A stretch of 64,000 nucleotides of DNA. Origin: Pseudotabrizicola formosa (GTDB lineage Bacteria; Pseudomonadota; Alphaproteobacteria; Rhodobacterales; Rhodobacteraceae). A model generated the notes under the pieces. The model was not told the DNA's origin, made no database searches, and was given only the letters and a program-made list of their open reading frames with translations. The stretch spans positions 1,054,001 to 1,118,000 of the forward strand of contig NZ_PJOM01000002.1 of NCBI RefSeq assembly GCF_002900965.1, in the 5' to 3' direction. Position 1 is the stretch's first letter, and every line of letters begins with the position of its first letter. Below, piece by piece: positions 7,220 to 16,903 of the stretch. A program made the translations under genes and the position numbers.

Positions 7220-9186
7220 TCCGCCGGAACCGCCGCTCTGCGCCGGGATGCCCCCGCCGCCACGCGGTAGCGCCGGTCGGTCAGGCTGAGCAGGCCACCG
7301 AAGGCCATGATCAGACAGCCGCCCCACAGCCAGTTGGCAAAGGGCTCGATGTAGGAGCGCACCGCATAGCCGCCGCCATCCTGCGGATCACCGATCACCA
7401 GATAAATGTCGCGCAAGAAACCGTAGTCGATGGCGGCTTCGGTCGTGGGCATGCCCTGGACCGGATAGAAGCGCTTTTCGGGCGTCAGCACCGCCACCTC
7501 GGCCCCATCCCTGCGCACGACCATGGTGGCCATGGTGCTTTGGTAATTCGGGCCCTGCACCTCATCCACCGAAGTCAGAGTCACCTCATAAGGCCCCAGC
7601 GCATAGCTGCCGCCTTCGCGCACAATGCGGATGTCTTCGGTCTTCCACGCCAGCATGGCGCAGACGGCAAAGACCGTGATCCCCATGCCGGCATGGGCCG
7701 TGGCCTTGCCCCAGTCTGCCCGCGGCAACCGGCCCAGCCGCGCGATGCGGCCAGCCACGGCCCCGCGCCCCGTGCGGGTCCACAGGTCGAGCACTGCGCC
7801 CAGTACCACCCAGATCCCGAGGGCCACACCCACCGGACCCAGCGCCGTGCGCCCGGTCTGCATGGCCCAGGCCAAGGCTCCAAGCGCAAAGGCCAGCAGC
7901 ATCGCCGGGATCAGCGGCCGCAACCCGCGCAGAAGCTCTCCCCGTTTCCACGGCATCATCGCGCCGATGGGCAGGATCACCGCCAGCGCCACGGCAAAGG
8001 GCGAAAACGCCGCGTTGAAGAACGGCTCGCCCACGCTGAGCGTGCGGCCAAAGAACAGTTCGGCCAGCAGCGGCCAGATCGTGCCGATGAACACCACAAA
8101 AGCCGCCACCGACAGCAAAAGGTTGTTGGCCACCAGCGCAGACTCCCGGCTGACCATGGCAAACAGTCCCTTCGCCTCCATCGAGCCTGCGCGAAACGCG
8201 AACAGGGTCAACGCGCCACCCATGAACACCGCCAGGATCAACAGGATGAACACGCCGCGTTCTGGATCATTGGCAAAGGAATGCACGGATGTGATCACGC
8301 CAGAGCGCACGATAAAGGTGCCGATCAGCGAAAACCCGAAGGCCATGATCGCCAGCAGAATGGTCCAGGCCTTCAGGCTTTCGCGCTTTTCCACCACGAT
8401 GGCCGAATGCAGCAGGGCGGCAGCCAGCAGCCATGGCATGAAGGACGCGTTCTCGACCGGGTCCCAGAACCAGAACCCGCCCCAACCCAGTTCGTAATAG
8501 GCCCACCAAGACCCCAGGGCGATGCCGATGGTCAGGAAGATCCAGGCCGCAAGCGTCCATGGCCGCACCCAGCGGCCCCAGGCAGCATCCACGCGGCCCT
8601 CGATCAGGGCCGCCACCGCAAAGGAAAACGCCATGCTGAGGCCGACATAGCCAAGGTAGAGGAAGGGCGGATGGAAGGCGAGGCCCGGATCTTGCAGCAG
8701 AGGGTTGAGGTCCATCCCGTCCAGCGGCGGCACTTCCAGCCGCAAAAACGGGTTCGAGGTGAACAGCATGAACATCAGGAAGGCGACGCCGATCGACCCC
8801 TGCACCGCGATCACCCGCGCTTTCAAGGTTGGCGGCAGGTTGTCGCCGAACCAGGCCGCACAGGCCCCGAACAGCGCGAGGATCAGCGCCCAAAGCAGCA
8901 AGGACCCCTCATGATTGCCCCAGACGCCCGAAATCTTGTAGAGCATGGGTTTCAGGGTATGGGAATTCTGCACCACCAAGACCAGCGAAAAGTCTGAAGT
9001 GACAAAGGCATAGGTCAATGCCGCAAAGCTGGCCGCGATCAGCACGAATTGGATCATCGCCGCCGGTTCTGCCACCGCCATCAGCGCCGCGTTGCGCCGG
9101 TACGCCCCCCATAGCGGGACAACCGTCTGAACCAAGGCAACCGCCAGCGCCAGAACCAAGGCAAAGTGACCAAATTCAACGATCAT
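7216..9186 (-). CDS. ccmF: Cytochrome c-type biogenesis protein CcmF (heme lyase subunit)
   Basis: 656-residue polytopic membrane protein of the system I cytochrome c heme lyase. The WWD-like heme-handling segment is present (WAYYELGWGGFWFWDPVENASFMPWL), as is the early WGNHEGSLLLWALIL helix. About fifteen hydrophobic helices are seen, with a periplasmic loop near the C-terminus (VTLTSVDEVQGPNYQS). Length is normal. The ATG at 9186 has GGGAG six bases upstream, whereas the ATG at 9192 abuts it. It overlaps ccmH by 4 bp. ccmE and ccmI are not in the window. Confidence 0.95.
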   Translation of the reverse strand: MIVEFGHFALVLALAVALVQTVVPLWGAYRRNAALMAVAEPAAMIQFVLIAASFAALTYAFVTSDFSLVLVVQNSHTLKPMLYKISGVWGNHEGSLLLWALILALFGACAAWFGDNLPPTLKARVIAVQGSIGVAFLMFMLFTSNPFLRLEVPPLDGMDLNPLLQDPGLAFHPPFLYLGYVGLSMAFSFAVAALIEGRVDAAWGRWVRPWTLAAWIFLTIGIALGSWWAYYELGWGGFWFWDPVENASFMPWLLAAALLHSAIVVEKRESLKAWTILLAIMAFGFSLIGTFIVRSGVITSVHSFANDPERGVFILLILAVFMGGALTLFAFRAGSMEAKGLFAMVSRESALVANNLLLSVAAFVVFIGTIWPLLAELFFGRTLSVGEPFFNAAFSPFAVALAVILPIGAMMPWKRGELLRGLRPLIPAMLLAFALGALAWAMQTGRTALGPVGVALGIWVVLGAVLDLWTRTGRGAVAGRIARLGRLPRADWGKATAHAGMGITVFAVCAMLAWKTEDIRIVREGGSYALGPYEVTLTSVDEVQGPNYQSTMATMVVRRDGAEVAVLTPEKRFYPVQGMPTTEAAIDYGFLRDIYLVIGDPQDGGGYAVRSYIEPFANWLWGGCLIMAFGGLLSLTDRRYRVAAGASRRRAAVPAE

Positions 9187-9376
9187 GCGCATCTCCCACG
9201 TTCCGGTGCCATGATAGGCCGAATTTGCACCACACACCATGGGATGTGCGCCCGTGTCGCGGTCACGGTTGCGCGGGGCGGACCCGGGCGATGGATGCGC
9301 CCGCCGTCTGGCCGATCCTCGCCGCGCAGCGCATTGCCATGGACAGGGGAACGCCTGCGCGCTACGACACCTGCAC

Positions 9377-9391
9377 TGCAATTGCATGCAA
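9377..9391. promoter_or_regulatory. Candidate GntR operator in front of the FCD regulator
   Basis: Overlapping palindromes TGCAATTGCA (9377-9386) and TTGCATGCAA (9382-9391), 14 bp before the regulator's start. The same exact decamer TTGCATGCAA recurs at 13381-13390 ahead of the ABC transporter operon. This fits autoregulation plus control of the importer. Confidence 0.5.
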
Positions 9392-9405
9392 CCCGTCAGG
9401 CCCCT

Positions 9406-10080
9406 GTGACCGTGAAACCCGCCAGCAAGAAACCGACTGCCACGGAGCGCATCCGCGCGACCTTGGCTGATGAAATCGTCCGCGGCGACATCGGCCCCGG
9501 TGTCATTCTGGACGAAGCCTCGCTGGCCGAGCGGTTTTCCGTATCGCGCACCCCCGTGCGCGAAGCGATCCGTCAGCTGGAAGCCATCGGTTTTGCCGAG
9601 GCCCGCCCGCATCGCGGGGCGGTGGTGCCGCATTTCACCCCGGAAAAGCTGACCGAGATGTTCACGGTGATGGCCGAGATGGAGGCGCTATGTGCCCGCT
9701 ATGCCGCCGCCAATCCATCCCCTGCCTTGCGCGAGGCGCTGAAGGCGGCGCATCATGACTGTCGTCAGGTCGCGCAGAGCGGCGACATCACCGCCTATCA
9801 GGAGGCGAACCGCCATTTCCACGAGGCGATCTATACACTCAGCGGCAATGTCTTTCTGGCCGAAGTGACGCGCGGCGTGCGCAACCGCCTTGCCCCGTTC
9901 CGCAAGGCGCAGTTCAACCATACCGGACGGCTGATGGGGTCGATCACCGAACATGACATCATCGTAGAGGCGATCCTGAACGGCGATGGCGAGGCGGCGG
10001 CGCACCACATGCGCGACCATCTGCGCGTGGTACGCAATTCGGTCGGCAAGATCATGCAAGGTCTGGGCGTTGACGACTGA
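9406..10080 (+). CDS. GntR family transcriptional regulator, FCD subfamily
   Basis: About 224 residues. The N-terminal winged helix-turn-helix reads IRATLADEIVRGDIGPG..LDEASLAERFSVSRTPVREAIRQLEAIGFAEARPHRGAVV, the GntR consensus. The C-terminal helical FCD ligand-binding domain shows the metal-site pattern with EMEALCARYAA, REANRHFHEAIY-like and ITEHDIIVEAILNGDGEAAAHHMRDHL. No ATG fits; the start is likely GTG at 9406 or 9412, giving the usual FCD length. The gene is divergent from ccmF and next to an ABC operon read from the other strand. A shared palindrome suggests it controls that operon. Confidence 0.85.
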   Translation: MTVKPASKKPTATERIRATLADEIVRGDIGPGVILDEASLAERFSVSRTPVREAIRQLEAIGFAEARPHRGAVVPHFTPEKLTEMFTVMAEMEALCARYAAANPSPALREALKAAHHDCRQVAQSGDITAYQEANRHFHEAIYTLSGNVFLAEVTRGVRNRLAPFRKAQFNHTGRLMGSITEHDIIVEAILNGDGEAAAHHMRDHLRVVRNSVGKIMQGLGVDD

Positions 10081-10097
10081 CCCGATTAGCGGGGGCC

Positions 10098-10514
10098 TCA
10101 GGCCGCCGCTTCACTGGTCACAAACCCGCGCCAGCCTCCAAAGCTCGTAATGTCGCGGGCGGTGGTGACGGCAACCGCCTCGACCAGAAACCCCTTGGCA
10201 CTGCTGCCATCTTCCAGCAGCACCGTGCCAATGCCAAGCGGCTGCGGGATGGCGGCGACAAAGGCCCCGAAAGCGGCCACATCCAGCGACCAGATCTCGA
10301 CCTCGATCGCCGCGCCGCCCTCGGCCACCCGCAGGAGCCCCGGTTTGCGCGGCCCTCCCCCCGGCAGCTGATACAGCCGGTAGGTCGGTGCCGTGCGGGT
10401 TGGTGCCACCAGCTGCCCACCCAGATCGACCAGTTCGCGGTTCAGCGGCATCCCGCTCAGATGGGCGCCGACCACGATCAGATCTATGGTCGCATCAAGG
10501 GTCTTGTCTGTCAC
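10098..10514 (-). CDS. Stand-alone allophanate hydrolase C-terminal-like domain protein
   Basis: 138-residue protein resembling only the C-terminal domain of allophanate hydrolase, the domain that follows the amidase part in urea amidolyase/AtzF-type enzymes. Typical segments are LIVVGAHLSGMPLNREL, the PTYRLYQLPGG-like motif, IEVEIWSLDVAAFGAFV, and the closing DITSFGGWRGFV. No amidase partner is seen nearby. The GTG at 10514 has GAGG seven bases upstream; an ATG at 10526 lacks a site. It is the last gene of the ABC operon on this strand, suggesting a role in handling a urea-, biuret- or amide-like compound. The function is inferred. Confidence 0.7.
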   Translation of the reverse strand: MTDKTLDATIDLIVVGAHLSGMPLNRELVDLGGQLVAPTRTAPTYRLYQLPGGGPRKPGLLRVAEGGAAIEVEIWSLDVAAFGAFVAAIPQPLGIGTVLLEDGSSAKGFLVEAVAVTTARDITSFGGWRGFVTSEAAA

Positions 10515-10591
10515 TCTGTGCCTCATTCACTGCTTGCTGTCTCTGCCGTCGCTCCGGCCCGAAGCTGATGTCCGGGCCGGAAGGTCACAGC

Positions 10592-11650
10592 TCAAGGAGC
10601 CTTTGCCGCTTCGATATCCAGACCGTCCCAGGCCTTCCTCACGACCTCGTCGCTCAGAAGATCGGCCAGATCGACCGGGCCCTGCAGCGCCTTCTGCTCG
10701 CCTTCGCCCAGTTGCAGATAGGTCATGTAGATATCCCAGGATGCGGGCAGGAAGGTGCCGTGCTGGGTCACCCCCTCGGGGGCCGTGTAATAGCTCTGCA
10801 CCAGCGCCCAGAACTCGGCCGCCACCGGATTGTCCCCAAGCGATGCGGCGGCATATTTCGTCTTCAACAACTCAAAGGCCGCATCCGGGTTGGCCATGCC
10901 CCAGGCATGCCCTTTCAGCGTGGCGCGCACGAATTTGGTCAGCAGTTCGGGGTCTGAGGCAAAGGTTTCGGACCGCACGGCAAGCGCATCCCCCGGAAAC
11001 GCCGCAATCGCCGCCGGGGTGATCGACCGTGTGGCAATGCCCTGTGCCGGGATCAGCAAAAGGTCGCGCTTGGCCCCGGCATAGGCCTGAATGCGGTCTT
11101 CATTGAACGACCGCACCGTGGTGGGGTCGCCCTCGCCCGCGATGACCAGCCGGACATCGCTGCCCTCGCTCAGCCCGCTTTCCACGATCGAGGCGCGCAC
11201 CATCGGCACCTCGCCCCCGGCAAGATCGGATACGCCGATGGTCTTGCCCACCATATCGGCCATCGACTGCACCGGGCTGTCGGCAGGCACCACGATGTCA
11301 AAGGTATCGGGATAGTAGATCTGCATGATCGCCTTCAGCGGAAAGCCGCGCTGTGTGGTTTGCATGGTGGCGGCGGCCGAAAAGATGCCCCAGTCGGCAT
11401 TGCCGGCCGCCAGCTGACGCGCGGCATCGGATGATCCCTTGGAATAGTTCAGGGTCACCTCCAGCCCTTCTTCGGCATAGAACCCTTTTTCCTGCGCCAT
11501 GAAGATCGGGAACATCTGCGCGGTTGGCCCGCCCTGGGCTGTCACCCCGTTGAACGGGGTCAGCTCCTGCGCCTGCGCGCCCCCTGCGGTGACCAGCGCC
11601 ACCAGAGCGGCCGCCCGGATCATGCGTCTTCCATCTGCGAATAGGGTCAT
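10592..11650 (-). CDS. ABC transporter substrate-binding protein, NMT1/SsuA/ThiY type
   Basis: 352-residue periplasmic binding protein. The N-terminus is a signal peptide (MIRAAALVALVTAGGAQAQ). The mature part has the NMT1/THI5-like pattern: PIFMAQEKGFYAEEGLEVTL, QLAAGNADWGI, VGKTIGVSDLAGG and a C-terminal helical lobe. Family members bind small N- or S-containing organics such as pyrimidines, sulfonates, nitrate or riboflavin precursors. The permease and ATPase genes lie upstream on the same strand. The ATG at 11650 follows GGAGACTGAA. The neighbouring allophanate-hydrolase-like domain and FCD regulator hint at an amide- or urea-type ligand, which is inference. Confidence 0.85.
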   Translation of the reverse strand: MTLFADGRRMIRAAALVALVTAGGAQAQELTPFNGVTAQGGPTAQMFPIFMAQEKGFYAEEGLEVTLNYSKGSSDAARQLAAGNADWGIFSAAATMQTTQRGFPLKAIMQIYYPDTFDIVVPADSPVQSMADMVGKTIGVSDLAGGEVPMVRASIVESGLSEGSDVRLVIAGEGDPTTVRSFNEDRIQAYAGAKRDLLLIPAQGIATRSITPAAIAAFPGDALAVRSETFASDPELLTKFVRATLKGHAWGMANPDAAFELLKTKYAAASLGDNPVAAEFWALVQSYYTAPEGVTQHGTFLPASWDIYMTYLQLGEGEQKALQGPVDLADLLSDEVVRKAWDGLDIEAAKAP

Positions 11651-11701
11651 TTCAGTCTCCGTTGGGTTTGGGGGAAACCGGGCCTTGCAGACCGGCGGAT
11701 A

Positions 11702-12586
11702 TCAAAGCTGGCTCCAGAAGATGATCCGGGCCTCAAAAGCCTCGATCAGATTGTAGATCACCAGTGTGAACAGCGAGAGCAGGATGATCAGCGAGAACAC
11801 GCCCGCGATGTCGAGCTGGAAGTTCATCGCATAGATCAGATAGCCGATCCCGGCAGACGCCCCGACGAATTCACCCACGATCACGCCCAGCACGGCAAGC
11901 GTCCAGCACAGTTTGACCCCCGCCATCATGATCGGCAGCGCATTGGGCAACAAAAGGTAGCGGAAGGTCTGCCAGCGGCTGGCGGTCAGCGACCGCATCA
12001 GCTTCACCGCGTTGGGGTCCACACTGGACAGCCCGGTCAGGGTGTTCAGGAACATCGGGAAAAAGCACATCACCACCGAAATCGCGATCTTGGACGCCAT
12101 GTCAAAGCCGAACCAGGTGATGAAGATCGGGGCCAACACGATCTTTGGCGGGGCCTGCAACGCCACCAGATAAGGGTAAAGCGTGGCCCGCACTGGCCCG
12201 AACATCGCCACCCCGATGCCAAGGATCACCCCGGCCAAAGCCCCGATCAGGAAACCCCAGAAAATCTCTTGCAGGGTCACCCAGGCATTGGGCCAGAAGT
12301 AATCCGCCGACATCACCCGCCCGGTGGCCCAGAACGTGTCCATCGGCGTGGGGATGATCAGCGCATGGACAAAGCCACCCATCGTAGCAATTGCCCAGAC
12401 CGCGATGACAAACACCCCAAACCCCGCTGCCAAGGCGCGGTTGATCAGCACCTGTCGCTTTGCGTTGCGCCGTTCGGCCTCGATGAACGCGGCAACGGTG
12501 GCCTTGCGCGCGGCGGATGGACCGGAAGGATCACGCGGCAGCGCGGTGGGATTGAGGGCTACGGGTTCGATATGTGCCATGGTCAT
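11702..12586 (-). CDS. ABC transporter permease (SsuC/TauC-like)
   Basis: 294-residue inner-membrane permease with a long cytoplasmic N-terminus and about six membrane segments. It carries the BPD_transp_1 coupling motif around MRSLTASRWQTFRYLLLPNALPIMMAGVKLCWTLAVLGVIVGEFVGA, which contains the EAA-like loop contacting the ATPase. The start ATG at 12586 has GGAG seven bases upstream. It is the second gene of the ATPase-permease-binding protein operon. Similarity is to the NMT1/taurine/sulfonate class, matching its binding protein. Confidence 0.88.
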   Translation of the reverse strand: MTMAHIEPVALNPTALPRDPSGPSAARKATVAAFIEAERRNAKRQVLINRALAAGFGVFVIAVWAIATMGGFVHALIIPTPMDTFWATGRVMSADYFWPNAWVTLQEIFWGFLIGALAGVILGIGVAMFGPVRATLYPYLVALQAPPKIVLAPIFITWFGFDMASKIAISVVMCFFPMFLNTLTGLSSVDPNAVKLMRSLTASRWQTFRYLLLPNALPIMMAGVKLCWTLAVLGVIVGEFVGASAGIGYLIYAMNFQLDIAGVFSLIILLSLFTLVIYNLIEAFEARIIFWSQL

Positions 12587-12601
12587 ACTGTCACTCCAGG
12601 G

Positions 12602-13366
12602 TCAATGATCGACGCCCAGCATGCGCCGGATCTCGAAAACCAGTTCGGAATAGCGCGGGTCGCGCATCATTGCGGTGGTGCGGGGGCGTGGCAGATCGAT
12701 CTCCACGATCCCTTCGAGCCGCCCCGGGCGCGGGGTCATCACAAACACCCGGTCCGACAGGAACACTGCCTCGCCGATGTTATGCGTGACAAAGATCACC
12801 GTCTTGCGGGTCTTTTCCCAGATCCGCAGCAGTTCCAGGTTCATCGTCTCACGCGTGAATTCATCCAACGCGCCAAAGGGTTCGTCCATCAGCAACATAC
12901 GCGGATCATGCGCCAACAGCCGCGCCAGCCCCACCCGCTGGCGCATGCCGCCCGACAGCTCCCCCGGATAGCGGTCGCCAAAGCCGTTGAGGCCGACCAT
13001 ATCCAGCAATTCCTCGCTCCGCTGCGCCTGCTGCCGCTTGTCCAGCCCAAGGATGAGTCCGGGAAGCCGCACATTCTCGCGGATGCTGCGCCAGGGAAAC
13101 AGCACCGAGGTCTGAAACATCATGCCGATATCGGCGCGCGGCGCGTCGTGATGCTTGCCCCCCACCACCAGCGTGCCTTCGGTCTTTGCCTCCAGACCGC
13201 CAAGGATCGAAAGCAGGGTTGACTTACCGCAGCCTGATGGCCCGACCAAAGAGATGAATTCGCCCTCTTCGATGTGAAACGACACATCATCCAGCGCAAC
13301 CAGCGGCCCGGTGGCCGTGCCGTAAACCTTGCTCAGGTTCTGTCCCTGTATCAGACTTTGTGTCAT
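12602..13366 (-). CDS. ABC transporter ATP-binding protein (SsuB/TauB-like)
   Basis: 254-residue nucleotide-binding subunit. Walker A is GPSGCGKST, the Q-loop FQTSVLFPW, the signature LSGGMRQRVGLARLL, Walker B MLLMDEPFGALD, and the switch His is in FVTHNIGEAVFLSDRV. The PFGALDEFTR text is typical of the nitrate/sulfonate/taurine class. The ATG at 13366 is preceded by AGGGATGACGCG. It is the first gene of the operon. A TTGCATGCAA palindrome just upstream is shared with the GntR gene. Confidence 0.92.
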   Translation of the reverse strand: MTQSLIQGQNLSKVYGTATGPLVALDDVSFHIEEGEFISLVGPSGCGKSTLLSILGGLEAKTEGTLVVGGKHHDAPRADIGMMFQTSVLFPWRSIRENVRLPGLILGLDKRQQAQRSEELLDMVGLNGFGDRYPGELSGGMRQRVGLARLLAHDPRMLLMDEPFGALDEFTRETMNLELLRIWEKTRKTVIFVTHNIGEAVFLSDRVFVMTPRPGRLEGIVEIDLPRPRTTAMMRDPRYSELVFEIRRMLGVDH

Positions 13367-13380
13367 CGCGTCATCCCTAT

Positions 13381-13402
13381 TTGCATGCAATCATGAATGC
13401 AA
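13381..13402. promoter_or_regulatory. Candidate GntR operator upstream of the ABC operon
   Basis: TTGCATGCAA (13381-13390) is an exact palindrome, and its left arm TTGCAT also pairs with ATGCAA (13397-13402) as an inverted repeat with 10 bp between the arms. It lies 15 bp before the ATPase start. The same decamer lies ahead of the FCD/GntR gene at 9382. Confidence 0.55.
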
Positions 13403-13668
13403 TTTGCCGAACCACAACGCTCTACCCCGCGCCCGCCGCAGGGAAAGCCGCGAAAAACCGTTGATGATCAAGATTTCAGCGCAAAACAGGCCTGCCTGAC
13501 CACGCAAACGGCGTTTACAGCATATCTCCCCTTGCGAAGGACACCTTGCGCCATGTGATCTAGCGACAGGCTCAGCCGACCCTATGCGGCTTCGATCTGC
13601 GTCCCACAGTGCCGCACCCATCCCCCGCCCACAGGAAAATACGGGCGTAAAAAAATTCCCGGTTGCAT

Positions 13669-13693
13669 GGAACATTTCTGGCAAATCTGCGTT
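13669..13693 (+). promoter_or_regulatory. EcfG (general stress sigma) promoter of the hybrid kinase operon
   Basis: GGAAC (13669-13673), 16 bp, CGTT (13690-13693), an exact match to the alphaproteobacterial EcfG consensus. It is 67 bp upstream of the hybrid kinase start. The rest of the 13403-13759 gap holds no convincing gene. Confidence 0.75.
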
Positions 13694-13759
13694 AAGTGCT
13701 CGGCACCATGGCGCCTTGCGCTTTGGGTGCCTTTTATTTTGAGGACTGGACAGCCCGAT

Positions 13760-16700
13760 ATGCGGACCAATCTGGACACACGATTTGCGATCTCAGACCC
13801 TCGGGCATTCGTATCAATACTGGTCGTTGTCTCGCTGGTCGCGGTCTTTGTTCTGGACCTCATGTTCCCATTGGGAACGGCGGTCTGGCTGGGGTATTTC
13901 CTTCCTCTCGTCCTCAGTTTCGCCTCGTCGCGGTCGTGGCTGCCGGTGGCCATTTCTGTCACCGTCGCAATCGGGCTCTTGGTGGGGTTTGGTCTCGACC
14001 AGTTGGGCAGTGACCCTGCCGACATCGATTCCACCATAGCGGCCGCAAACCGGACCATGGCTGCCAGCGTCGGGTTCATCCTTGGCTGGGCCGGGCGCTA
14101 TCTGATCAACAGTCGCAATCGTCTGGCCGAGGCAGATTGGGTGCAACAGGGGCAGGTGCAGCTGGCACGCGCGCTCCAAGGCGATCTGACATTGGAAAAG
14201 CTGGGCGCACAGGTGCTTGGCAACCTGGCCGAAAAGCTGGATGCGCGGGCCTGTGTGATCTATGTCCGACAAGGGCGCACCTTCGAGCGGATCGGTCATT
14301 GGGGCGGCGACGGGCAGGCCCTTCCCCAGACTGTTCCCGAAGATGGGGGCCACCTGTCGCGCGCGATCCAGACCAACAGCATCATCACCCTGACGGCACC
14401 ACCGGAAACTGCGCTCGGCTGGGGCTCGGGGCTGATGCGGGGCAAGGCGGCCCATACCGTCATCATTCCCACCCATGACGGCATTTCCTGCAACGGGGTG
14501 ATCGAGATCGGTCTCGACAACCTGCCGGCCGAATACCACCAGCGCCTGCTGGAACGGGTTGGCGAAAAGGTTGGTGTCGGCATCCGTTCGGCGCAATATC
14601 GCGCCCAATTGCAGCAACTTCTGGAAGAAAGCCGCCGTCAGACCGAAGAACTGCGCAGCTATAGCGAAGAACTGGCTTCCACCAACGAAGAGCTGGAAGA
14701 ACAGACCCGCGCCTTGCAGCAAAGCCAGCAACTTCTGGAACATCAGCAGTCAGAACTGGAAAGCCAGAACGCCCAGCTTGAAAGCCAGACACAACTGCTG
14801 GAAGAGCAGCGCAATGCCCTGGTCCAGTCGCGCAAGTCGCTGGAGGAACAGGCCAAGACGCTGGAACGCGAAAGCCGCTACAAATCGGAATTCGTCGCCA
14901 ATATGTCGCATGAATTGCGCACGCCGCTGAATGCGCTGCTGATCATGTCACGGCTTCTGGCCGAAAACCGTGGCCGGACGCTGACTGCCGAACAGGTGCG
15001 TTGGGCGCAGACCATCGAAAGTTCGGGGCAGGATCTGCTGACCCTGATCAACGACATTCTGGATCTGTCCAAGATCGAGTCAGGCAAACTGGACGTGATC
15101 CGCGCCGAGGTGGACCCGCAATCGGTTGTGCGCAAGCTGATGCGCGGGTTTGAGGTGCAGGCACGCTCAAAGGGCCTGCAGTTGACAGCCGAGGTCGCGC
15201 CGGGGGTCGGGACTTTCTACACCGACATCAACCGCTTGGAGCAGGTTCTGCGCAACTTTCTGTCGAACGCGCTGAAATTCACCGATCGTGGCCGGGTGTC
15301 GCTGCACATTGCGCCCGCAGAAAGCGGAATTGCCTTTTCAGTGCAGGATACCGGCATCGGGATCGCCGAGGCCGAGCAGGAGGCGGTCTTCGATGCTTTC
15401 CGCCAGGCGGATGGCACGATTTCGCGCCGCTACGGCGGTACGGGCCTTGGCCTGTCGATCTCGCGTGAGCTGGCAGATCTTTTGGGCGGCAGCATCGCGC
15501 TTGCCAGCACCCCCGGAAAGGGCAGCACCTTTACCCTGACCATCCCGCGCGACCTGCCCGCCCGTGGCGAACAGACCCGCGGCATCGGCGTCAGCGAGGC
15601 GGTGACCAGGCCTTCCCCGTCCTTTGCCCCCGCAACGACGACAGGCGTCACAAAAGCCCCCCATCTGACACCCCTGCCGGGAGTCACCGACGACCGCGAC
15701 ACGATTTCCACTGGAGACCGTATCATGCTGGTGGTCGAGGATGACACCGCCTTTGCGCAAGTGATGACCGACCTTGCCGCCGAGCTTGGGTTCAAATGCC
15801 TGTGCGTGGGCCGCGCCGATGAGGCGGTGGCGGCCGCGCGGTTTTACCTGCCCCATGCCATCGTGCTGGACGTGGGCCTGCCCGACCATTCCGGCTTGTC
15901 GGTGCTTGATCAGCTCAAGCGCGATCTGGCGACGCGCCACATCCCGGTGCACATGGTCTCTGCCGAAGATTACACTGTCGAGGCGCTGTCCCAGGGTGCC
16001 ATCAGTTATATGATGAAACCGGTTCAGCGCGACGAGCTGGCACAAGCCATCCAACGGTTGGAGCAACGGCTGGAACAACGTGTGCGGCGTGTGCTGATCG
16101 TCGAGGATGATCCGGCGCAGCTGGAAGGGCTCAAGGCCCTGCTGGGCAACAGCGAAGTTGAAACCGTTGGTGCCCCGACGGCAGCCGAGGCCCTGGCGGT
16201 GTTCCGCAGTCAGCCGGTGGATTGCATTGTTCTGGACATGACCCTGCCGGATGCAACCGGATTTGACCTGCTGGAAATGCTCGATTCCGATGATGATCCC
16301 AGCTTTCCACCGGTGATCGTCTATACCGCGCGCTCCCTGTCCGAGGCCGAGGAACAGCGCCTGCGGCGTCATTCCAAATCCATCATCATCAAGGGGGCCA
16401 AATCGCCCGAACGGCTGATCGATGAGGTGACCCTGTTCCTGCATCAGGTGGTGTCCGATCTGCCAGAGCGGCAGCGCGAAATGCTGGCCGCTTCGCTGAA
16501 CCGTGATTCCATGCTGGAGGGGCGACGGATTCTGGTGGTCGAGGATGACATCCGCAATGTCTATGCCCTGACCGGCATCTTCGAGCCGCATGGCGCTACC
16601 GTGCAGATCGCCCGCAACGGGCGCGAAGCTCTGGACGTGCTGGGCCGCATTGCAGACGGGGCGCAGCCAAAGATCGATCTGGTGCTGATGGATGTCATGA

Positions 16701-16903
16701 TGCCCGAGATGGATGGCATGACCGCCACACGCGAGATCCGCAAGATCGACCGCTGGAAACACCTGCCCATCATCATGCTGACCGCCAAGGCCATGGCCGA
16801 TGACCAGAACCAGTGCCTTGCCGCTGGGGCCAATGACTATCTGTCCAAACCGCTCGATGTGGACAAGCTGTTGTCGCTGACCCGGGTCTGGATGCCGCGA
16901 TGA
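13760..16903 (+). CDS. Membrane hybrid sensor histidine kinase (TM-GAF-coiled coil-HisKA-HATPase-REC x3)
   Basis: 1047-residue kinase. Residues about 15-125 contain three or four membrane segments, and a GAF-like domain follows (about 140-280). A long Glu/Gln-rich coiled coil (about 285-370) leads into HisKA with [14 protein letters not shown] (phospho-acceptor His384). The ATPase domain has [19 protein letters not shown] and GGTGLGLSI. Three receiver domains end the protein, with phospho-acceptor Asp in VLDVGLPD (Asp704), VLDMTLPD and [11 protein letters not shown]. This multi-REC design integrates several phosphorelay inputs. The ATG at 13760 is the first that fits the family; an upstream in-frame ATG at 13667 overlaps the EcfG promoter. 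The stop overlaps the next gene (ATGA). Confidence 0.9.
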   Translation: MRTNLDTRFAISDPRAFVSILVVVSLVAVFVLDLMFPLGTAVWLGYFLPLVLSFASSRSWLPVAISVTVAIGLLVGFGLDQLGSDPADIDSTIAAANRTMAASVGFILGWAGRYLINSRNRLAEADWVQQGQVQLARALQGDLTLEKLGAQVLGNLAEKLDARACVIYVRQGRTFERIGHWGGDGQALPQTVPEDGGHLSRAIQTNSIITLTAPPETALGWGSGLMRGKAAHTVIIPTHDGISCNGVIEIGLDNLPAEYHQRLLERVGEKVGVGIRSAQYRAQLQQLLEESRRQTEELRSYSEELASTNEELEEQTRALQQSQQLLEHQQSELESQNAQLESQTQLLEEQRNALVQSRKSLEEQAKTLERESRYKSEFVANMSHELRTPLNALLIMSRLLAENRGRTLTAEQVRWAQTIESSGQDLLTLINDILDLSKIESGKLDVIRAEVDPQSVVRKLMRGFEVQARSKGLQLTAEVAPGVGTFYTDINRLEQVLRNFLSNALKFTDRGRVSLHIAPAESGIAFSVQDTGIGIAEAEQEAVFDAFRQADGTISRRYGGTGLGLSISRELADLLGGSIALASTPGKGSTFTLTIPRDLPARGEQTRGIGVSEAVTRPSPSFAPATTTGVTKAPHLTPLPGVTDDRDTISTGDRIMLVVEDDTAFAQVMTDLAAELGFKCLCVGRADEAVAAARFYLPHAIVLDVGLPDHSGLSVLDQLKRDLATRHIPVHMVSAEDYTVEALSQGAISYMMKPVQRDELAQAIQRLEQRLEQRVRRVLIVEDDPAQLEGLKALLGNSEVETVGAPTAAEALAVFRSQPVDCIVLDMTLPDATGFDLLEMLDSDDDPSFPPVIVYTARSLSEAEEQRLRRHSKSIIIKGAKSPERLIDEVTLFLHQVVSDLPERQREMLAASLNRDSMLEGRRILVVEDDIRNVYALTGIFEPHGATVQIARNGREALDVLGRIADGAQPKIDLVLMDVMMPEMDGMTATREIRKIDRWKHLPIIMLTAKAMADDQNQCLAAGANDYLSKPLDVDKLLSLTRVWMPR

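Noticed and set aside
7156-8997. 613-codon open frame on the plus strand opposite ccmF
   Set aside because: Antisense artefact of GC-rich codon bias; ccmF is certain from its motifs.
9177-9199. Minus-strand GGAAC...CGTT at the start of ccmF
   Set aside because: The spacer is 18 bp, outside the 16-17 bp EcfG range, and the site spans the ccmF start codon.
10388-11022. Overlapping plus-strand frames opposite the ABC binding protein
   Set aside because: Antisense to a clear signal-peptide-bearing binding protein, with low-complexity Arg/Pro/Ser composition.
13391-13684. 97-codon minus-strand frame in the promoter region of the hybrid kinase
   Set aside because: No ribosome site or domain; it overlaps the EcfG promoter and the palindrome of the ABC operon.
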